From Yoonia sp035117555 (GTDB taxonomy: Bacteria; Pseudomonadota; Alphaproteobacteria; Rhodobacterales; Rhodobacteraceae), in assembly GCF_035117555.1 (NCBI RefSeq), contig NZ_JAYKPK010000009.1:108986-172985 (forward strand): a stretch of 64,000 nucleotides of DNA. Direction: 5' to 3'. Position 1 is the stretch's first letter. Each line of letters starts with the position of its first letter. The notes beneath the pieces were generated by a model. The model did no database searches. It was not told the origin of the DNA and saw nothing but the letters and a program-made list of their open reading frames with translations. This document shows positions 59,582-64,000 of this stretch, in pieces. The translations under genes and the position numbers were made by a program.

Positions 59582-60982
59582 ATGATCAATTCTCTTTCAG
59601 GGCGATTTCTGATCCTCACGATCGTCTTCGTGATGATCGCCGAGATTTTCATTTTTGTGCCCTCCGTCGCGCGATTTCGCGAAGATTATCTGCTCGCCCG
59701 GCTTGAACGCGCGCAGATCGCTTCGCTCGCGACCGAAACCGATGGGATGATCAGCCCCGAATTAGAGGCTGAATTGCTGCGCAACGCCGAAGTCTATAAC
59801 GTCGTCCTGCGCCGTGATGAGGTCAGGCAGCTTGCCCTGTCCTCGCCCGTGACCAAGACAATCAGCGCAACCTATGATATGCGCGACCCGTCCGGCCTAG
59901 TCCTGATCGCGGATGCGCTGCGCGCGCTTTTGCAAACCGAGGACCGGATCATCCGCATCATCGGCAATCCGGTGCGCGACGGCGGGCTGCTGATCGAAGT
60001 CACGATGGACGAACGCCCGTTGCAGAGTGCCATGCGCGAATTTGGCCGCAACATCCTGATCTTGTCTGCCTTCATTTCGATCATGACCGCCAGCCTGCTG
60101 TTTTTCGCGGTTCAGATTCTGCTGGTGCGCCCGATCAAAGGCGTCGTCGGGCATATGCAAAATTACGCCAAAGCGCCGGAAGATGCGCGCCAGATCATCA
60201 CACCGGTCGCCAAGGTCCGCGAATTGCGTGACGCCGAAGTGGCGCTGCAGATGATGCAGACCCAGCTGACCGGCGCTTTGCGGCAGAAAGAGCGGTTGGC
60301 GCAGCTGGGCGGGGCTGTCGCCAAGGTCAGCCATGATTTGCGCAATATCCTCACCTCGGCGCAATTATTCACCGACCGGATCGGCGGCTCGGATGATCCT
60401 TTGGTGCAACGCATGGCGCCGAAACTGGTCAATTCCATCACCCGTGCGGTCAATCTATGCGAAACCACGCTGGCCTTTGGCCGGGTCGATGAACCTGCCC
60501 CGGCCTTGGCGCGCGTGAACCTTGCGCGCATCGTCGAGGATGTGATCGACAGCGAAAGACTGGCCGCCGGCGATTACCCTTTGTCTTTCGCCGAAGATAT
60601 TCCCGCCACGCTGACTCTGCGCGCTGATGGCGAACAATTATACCGCGTGATCTTCAACCTTGTGCGCAACGCGCGTCAGGCGATCATGGCGACAGGTGAG
60701 CCTGGCGAAATCGGGCTGCGCGCTGATGAAGACGAACTGGTCTGGCGCCTGACCGTCAGCGATACCGGCCCGGGCATGCCGCATAAGGCGCAGGAACATC
60801 TGTTCCAGCCGTTCCAGGGCGGTGTGCGCAAGGGCGGCGCCGGTCTGGGCCTGGTGATCGCCGCCGACCTGATCCGCGGCCACGGCGGGCGGCTGGAACT
60901 GCTGGAGACCAGCGACAAAGGCACCACCTTTGTGATCCAACTGCCGAAAGCCGATCTGGCACTGGCGGAAGCGGCGCAATAG
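59582..60982 (+). CDS. membrane sensor histidine kinase (HAMP)
   Basis: A 466-residue kinase: a first span (LILTIVFVMIAEIFIFVP, about 10-27), a periplasmic domain of about 125 residues, a second span (ILILSAFISIMTASLLFFAVQILLV, about 155-180), a HAMP linker, and phosphoacceptor His251 in VSHDLRN. The ATPase lobe has NLVRNARQAI (N box), DTGPGMP (G1) and GGAGLGLVIA (G2). No response regulator follows. The ATG at 59582 has GAGGCGGA upstream. It is third in the TVP38-flavoprotein-kinase operon. Signal unknown. Confidence 0.88.
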   Translation: MINSLSGRFLILTIVFVMIAEIFIFVPSVARFREDYLLARLERAQIASLATETDGMISPELEAELLRNAEVYNVVLRRDEVRQLALSSPVTKTISATYDMRDPSGLVLIADALRALLQTEDRIIRIIGNPVRDGGLLIEVTMDERPLQSAMREFGRNILILSAFISIMTASLLFFAVQILLVRPIKGVVGHMQNYAKAPEDARQIITPVAKVRELRDAEVALQMMQTQLTGALRQKERLAQLGGAVAKVSHDLRNILTSAQLFTDRIGGSDDPLVQRMAPKLVNSITRAVNLCETTLAFGRVDEPAPALARVNLARIVEDVIDSERLAAGDYPLSFAEDIPATLTLRADGEQLYRVIFNLVRNARQAIMATGEPGEIGLRADEDELVWRLTVSDTGPGMPHKAQEHLFQPFQGGVRKGGAGLGLVIAADLIRGHGGRLELLETSDKGTTFVIQLPKADLALAEAAQ

Positions 60983-61043
60983 CCAAGAAATCCGTTTTGC
61001 CCCTTGCATCACCCGGCCACTGAGTCTAAACGCACCGACACGC

Positions 61044-61120
61044 GGATTGGTAGCTCAGTTGGATAGAGTACTTGACTACGAATCAAGGGGTCGGGGGTTC
61101 GAATCCTCCCCAGTCCGCCA
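61044..61120 (+). tRNA. tRNA-Arg (anticodon ACG)
   Basis: A 77-base cloverleaf with encoded CCA. The acceptor GGATTGG pairs with CCAGTCC, with G as discriminator. The D arm is GCTCAGTTGGATAGAGT. The anticodon stem-loop is CTTGA-CTACGAA-TCAAG, anticodon ACG, which is A34-edited to read CGU/CGC/CGA. The T loop is TTCGAAT. An integrase gene begins 120 bases downstream, so its 3' end is the likely integration site of the island. Confidence 0.96.
61090..61120. other. inferred attachment site in the tRNA-Arg 3' half
   Basis: Tyrosine recombinases next to a tRNA usually recombine in its T arm and 3' end, leaving the tRNA whole and duplicating the core at the far end of the island. The far copy lies beyond the window, so the exact core cannot be set. 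Confidence 0.5.
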
Positions 61121-61240
61121 CTAAAACCCCATCTTATCGTTAATTATCAATGGGTTAGGTAGTGTCTTGGCGTTGCCGTAGGTAACACAAGAGGTTACAC
61201 ATCCGTGGTAATATTGATTGAAGCAGGGGCCTTCCGTGTG

Positions 61241-62554
61241 ATGTGCAAGTACATCGAACTCAAGAAGAACCGATGGTACTATCGCCGTAGAGTACCGGAT
61301 GACGTGCAGCATCTTCATCGTCACCCGGCGACCAAGAAGCCTCAAGGTCAGCTCTATTTCAGCCTGAAAACGTCAGACAAGAACACAGCCGCCAAGTTGG
61401 CTGATGGCCAGACAAGGAGGCTTGATGCCCTCTGGAGAGCCCATAGGGACGGCTCCGGCTATGATGCAGACCCGCTTGCATCTCTGGCTACCTTGGAGCG
61501 GGCAGGGCTACAGCAAGGCGATGGTAAGCGGCACCATGGTCGTGATGCGATCACCTCATTTGTTGACGCATTGGTGGGCCAATATGATCAAGATGAACCA
61601 CGCCCAATACCATCCCGCCAAGACCGACTGACGTTAGACATTCTGAGTGGGGGAAGCATCCCCCGAACGCTGACCGATGCGAAAAACAAACACTTCGAGC
61701 TTGGCAAGGGGCCAAAAAGCAAAAGTGGCCAACAGCAGTTCACGAGAGCTTGGAACTTACTGTTGGACATAACTGGCGACATTATCGTTGCCGACGTCAG
61801 ACGGAAGCACTGCAACGAGTTCGTAAGCCGTTTGATCAAACAGGGTGTAAGCGCCGAAACCATTAAGCGCTATCTGTCCCAAATACGTCCCGTCATCAGC
61901 ACAGCCATTGTTGAGTTCGAACTTAATATTAGCAACCAATTCAATGATTTAGAGATTGCAAACCAAGGAGAACCACCGAGAAAGCCCCGTGACACGTTCA
62001 CTTCGGCAGAGCTTGTAGCTATCAAGAACCGCTGCCACGAACTGGATGATGAACGGCGCTGGGCCATCGCAATGCTCTCGGACACCATGTGTCGATTAGC
62101 CGAGATCATTGGCTTGCGAAAAGCGGACGTCTTCCTCGATGCTGCCATCCCCTACATCCATATTCGACCCACGGCTGATCGAAGGCTTAAGACCAAAGGG
62201 TCAGAACGTATGGTACCACTGGTCGGTGAGGCTCTCTGGGCCTGTCGCAAAGCCATGCAGACAAATGGACCATTCCTGTTTCCAATATTCCAACCCAAAG
62301 GGCAGGGAAAAGACTTCAACCCCGGTACGGCCTCTGCTGCGCTCAACAAGTGGCTGAGGGACAATAAGCTGGCGGGCAAGGAACAGACGCTACACAGCCT
62401 GCGCCACACCATGAGGGACCGCCTGAGAAATGTGGAGGCACCATCAGACCTGATCGACAGGATCGGCGGTTGGACAACCAAAGGCGTCGGAGAAGGCTAC
62501 GGAAAAGGTCATGGTCTTGAGGTCATGCAAAAGTACATGAGGCTCTGCACATAA
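61241..62554 (+). CDS. tyrosine recombinase / phage-type integrase
   Basis: A 437-residue site-specific recombinase. The N-terminal arm-binding region includes KNRWYYRRRVPDDV, typical of phage-like integrases of proteobacteria, then a core-binding domain. The catalytic residues are visible: Arg in CRLAEIIGLRKADV (about 287), HSLRHTMRDRL (His and Arg, about 387-397) and the nucleophile Tyr in GEGYGKGHG (about 420). It should catalyse integration and excision at tRNA-Arg. No excisionase is recognised nearby. The ATG at 61241 is used; an open frame upstream to GTG 61205 is less likely. The Shine-Dalgarno is weak. Confidence 0.88.
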   Translation: MCKYIELKKNRWYYRRRVPDDVQHLHRHPATKKPQGQLYFSLKTSDKNTAAKLADGQTRRLDALWRAHRDGSGYDADPLASLATLERAGLQQGDGKRHHGRDAITSFVDALVGQYDQDEPRPIPSRQDRLTLDILSGGSIPRTLTDAKNKHFELGKGPKSKSGQQQFTRAWNLLLDITGDIIVADVRRKHCNEFVSRLIKQGVSAETIKRYLSQIRPVISTAIVEFELNISNQFNDLEIANQGEPPRKPRDTFTSAELVAIKNRCHELDDERRWAIAMLSDTMCRLAEIIGLRKADVFLDAAIPYIHIRPTADRRLKTKGSERMVPLVGEALWACRKAMQTNGPFLFPIFQPKGQGKDFNPGTASAALNKWLRDNKLAGKEQTLHSLRHTMRDRLRNVEAPSDLIDRIGGWTTKGVGEGYGKGHGLEVMQKYMRLCT

Positions 62555-62713
62555 GACCTTCACTGCTCAGATGGAAACAGGCAGATAGGCTGCATTGAAT
62601 CAGTCCAAAGCAGCTTGATCTGACGGTGTGACAACAAAGTGCCTGAATAGGAGAGAGAACCACCGCTCCTCCAGCCGCTAAACGGCTTCAGTCACCTTTT
62701 GAGGAAACATCCT

Positions 62714-63778
62714 ATGACAACCATGACACTATCAACCCTTCGCAGTTCGTCTGCGGAGGAGCTTCTTGCACGTTCATTTCGCGAACGCCAACCCATCATT
62801 CAACCGTGGCTCAGAACTGAGGAGTCAGCCGTCATCTGGGCTGCATCTGGTGTCGGCAAGACCATGCTCTGCCTGAGCGTAGCCTTGGCCGTAGCCGGTG
62901 GTGGCGCTGTTGGTGACTGGGATGCACCAGAGCCCCGGAAGGTCCTGTACATCGACGGGGAGATGAACATTCAGGACATTAAGGAACGCATAGAAATTCT
63001 ATGTGCTACGGGAGGTATTCTCACGACCAAACGTAAACGCACTGTTGCCTTGAAGAACCTCACCATACTTGCCCGACAAGATCAGAACGTGGGTCAGCCA
63101 TTCTATGATTTGACGGACCCTGACGCTCAGAATGAGATACTTCGTCGTGTCAGAGTCGGCAAATTCGAGCTGCTAATTCTCGACAACTTCACCACCCTGA
63201 CGGACGGTCTAGAAGACGAGAATGCATCCGTCGCCTTCAAGCAAGTCCAAGACTTCTTCCTTAACCTCAAACGAATGGGTATCGCGACCATCCTTGTTCA
63301 CCACTCGAATAAGAACGGCGGAGCCATGAGAGGATCAACCGCACTTGAAACAACCTTTGAAGTTATCATTGGGCTCAAGAAGCCGTCCATAAGCCGCCCC
63401 GGTCAGTCGAGCTTCATAGCTGATTTCGGCAAGTACAGGTCCAAGGGCGACAATCGTTTGGCACCAAGGACGTGGAAACTTGAAGAGGACGGATGGAATG
63501 TCAATGAGGAGCTTCCAGAAAACGCTGAAGACGACCCCTATATCAAAGCCCTCAAGTCGGGCAACTATATCAGTGCGGCTGAGATTGGTCGGGCGTTAGG
63601 CGTTGATCGTTCAACCGTAAAGCGTCGGCTTGACCGGTACATTGCAGCTGGAGATTTAAAAGCGACTGACCCTCAAACATACTACTCCCGAGCCAAGGCC
63701 ATGCGGCATGTCGACCTTGATGGCCTTTCTTACTTCAGCCCAGTGGACGAGGACGAGACCTTAGACGAAGCCTTCTAG
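62714..63778 (+). CDS. RecA-fold AAA ATPase (RepA helicase-like) with C-terminal helix-turn-helix
   Basis: A 354-residue protein. The ATPase domain has Walker A AASGVGKTML (about 46-55), an IDGEMN segment, and Walker B ELLILDNFTTL (about 158-168), with HHSNKNGGAMRGST as the sensor region, like hexameric RepA/RSF1010-type helicases and the AAA_25 family. The end has ISAAEIGRALGVDRSTVKRRLDRY (about 285-308), a helix-turn-helix. This combination occurs on plasmids and integrative elements, where it likely opens a replication origin. GAGGA lies upstream of the ATG. No primase gene is seen in the part present. Confidence 0.78.
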   Translation: MTTMTLSTLRSSSAEELLARSFRERQPIIQPWLRTEESAVIWAASGVGKTMLCLSVALAVAGGGAVGDWDAPEPRKVLYIDGEMNIQDIKERIEILCATGGILTTKRKRTVALKNLTILARQDQNVGQPFYDLTDPDAQNEILRRVRVGKFELLILDNFTTLTDGLEDENASVAFKQVQDFFLNLKRMGIATILVHHSNKNGGAMRGSTALETTFEVIIGLKKPSISRPGQSSFIADFGKYRSKGDNRLAPRTWKLEEDGWNVNEELPENAEDDPYIKALKSGNYISAAEIGRALGVDRSTVKRRLDRYIAAGDLKATDPQTYYSRAKAMRHVDLDGLSYFSPVDEDETLDEAF

Positions 63779-63782
63779 AAAC

Positions 63783-63809
63783 ACTCGAGAGAGGTTTTAC
63801 CTCTCGAGT
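63783..63809. terminator. hairpin after the RepA-like ATPase gene
   Basis: ACTCGAGAG (63783-63791) and CTCTCGAGT (63801-63809) pair perfectly over nine bases with a nine-base loop, five bases past the ATPase stop. No T-run follows, so termination is uncertain. Confidence 0.45.
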
Positions 63810-63827
63810 AGGACCATGCTGATGCAA

Positions 63828-63867
63828 CGTGTTGCGCTGTTGTTTTTGTTAAGAGCAACGCAACACG
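63828..63867. repeat. inverted repeat with T-rich loop
   Basis: CGTGTTGCG (63828-63836) and CGCAACACG (63859-63867) form a nine-base stem around a 22-base loop containing TTTTTG. It lies in the non-coding stretch after the RepA-like gene and could be an origin-type or regulatory structure. Confidence 0.5.
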
Positions 63868-64000
63868 CAACCAATATTGTTTTGCACTCAACAAGTGTTT
63901 GCTTGTCTACCTCCGGTTCAACCTAGGTCATGTTGACAAAAGACGCAGCCAGAGGCGGATCGAAACGATATCGATGAAGCCCAGAAAGCTTTCTGCTGTT

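Larger units (their letters stand above)
61121..64000. mobile_element. left end of a genomic island integrated at tRNA-Arg
   Basis: Directly after the tRNA the sequence changes to visibly lower-GC DNA. It carries a site-specific integrase and a RepA-like ATPase on the same strand, separated by 159 bases, then hairpins, and continues past the window. The int-plus-replication-ATPase order at a tRNA is typical of integrative elements and phage satellites. No structural, conjugation or defence genes are visible in the part present. Confidence 0.75.

Noticed and set aside
63930..64000. 16-codon frame (63930-63977) overlapping by ATGA a second start at 63974
   Set aside because: Too short to judge; the second frame runs off the window after nine codons. 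It may be a leader and gene pair of the island, but the sequence here cannot show it.

Overview
The window is GC-rich chromosomal DNA from an alphaproteobacterium, most likely a member of the Roseobacter group (Rhodobacteraceae). Supporting signs are the gene families and their order (serB/serC-serA beside metC-like and rhodanese genes, rpmH-rnpA-yidD, rpmI-rplT-pheS), intergenic GCCTCCGGCGGGGATATTT-type repeats, and a CenR-like response regulator. A candidate ferredoxin-dependent divinyl reductase gene (bciB-like) lies behind a TGT-N12-ACA site of the PpsR/CrtJ type. This hints at an aerobic anoxygenic phototroph, but no other photosynthesis genes are present here.

Layout. 1-8.9 kb: bluB, a TPP-dependent enzyme, an FMN reductase, a gamma-glutamyltransferase-family protein, free methionine-R-sulfoxide reductase, a homocysteine methyltransferase-family protein, and a divergent Lrp regulator/Gate-domain membrane protein pair. 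8.9-16 kb: a DUF4139 exported protein, an AbrB-Doc toxin-antitoxin pair with its own promoter/operator, asd, the bciB-like gene, a CBS-domain protein, mscL, ytoQ and a methyltransferase. 16-26 kb: the translation block (rpmI, rplT, pheS, pheT) and pyk. pheS and pheT are separated by about 3.6 kb that holds a 5'-nucleotidase, an ASCH protein, a 525-base gene-free stretch full of repeats, and an orphan small protein. 26-34 kb: N-formylglutamate amidohydrolase, DUF1244, dapE, rnr, rppH, an L,D-transpeptidase, a glycosyltransferase and ribA. 34-44 kb: a CenR-like regulator, a rhodanese, a trans-sulfuration PLP enzyme, serB, a candidate serC leader with serC-serA, and the selenium tRNA-modification pair mnmH/selD. 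44-57 kb: an Att-type ABC exporter with a lipocalin-like partner, thiolase, yaaA, hspQ, a lytic transglycosylase lipoprotein, lolA, nagA-nagK, ttcA, a DUF3833 lipoprotein and yidD-rnpA-rpmH. 57-61 kb: a TVP38/flavoprotein disulfide reductase/histidine kinase operon.

At 61,044 a tRNA-Arg(ACG) marks the edge of a mobile island. A tyrosine recombinase and a RepA/RecA-fold ATPase with a C-terminal helix-turn-helix follow in visibly lower-GC DNA, and the island runs off the window end. Its cargo is not visible.

Most of the window is ordinary core metabolism. The points most worth a second look are the PpsR-like site before the bciB-like gene, three identical 20-bp elements in the pheS-pheT gap, a dispersed 18-bp palindrome family, the half-site ladder between ribA and the response regulator, and the tRNA-Arg island. 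I did not find a clear new multi-gene system. All functions are read from sequence by recognition, without database searches.
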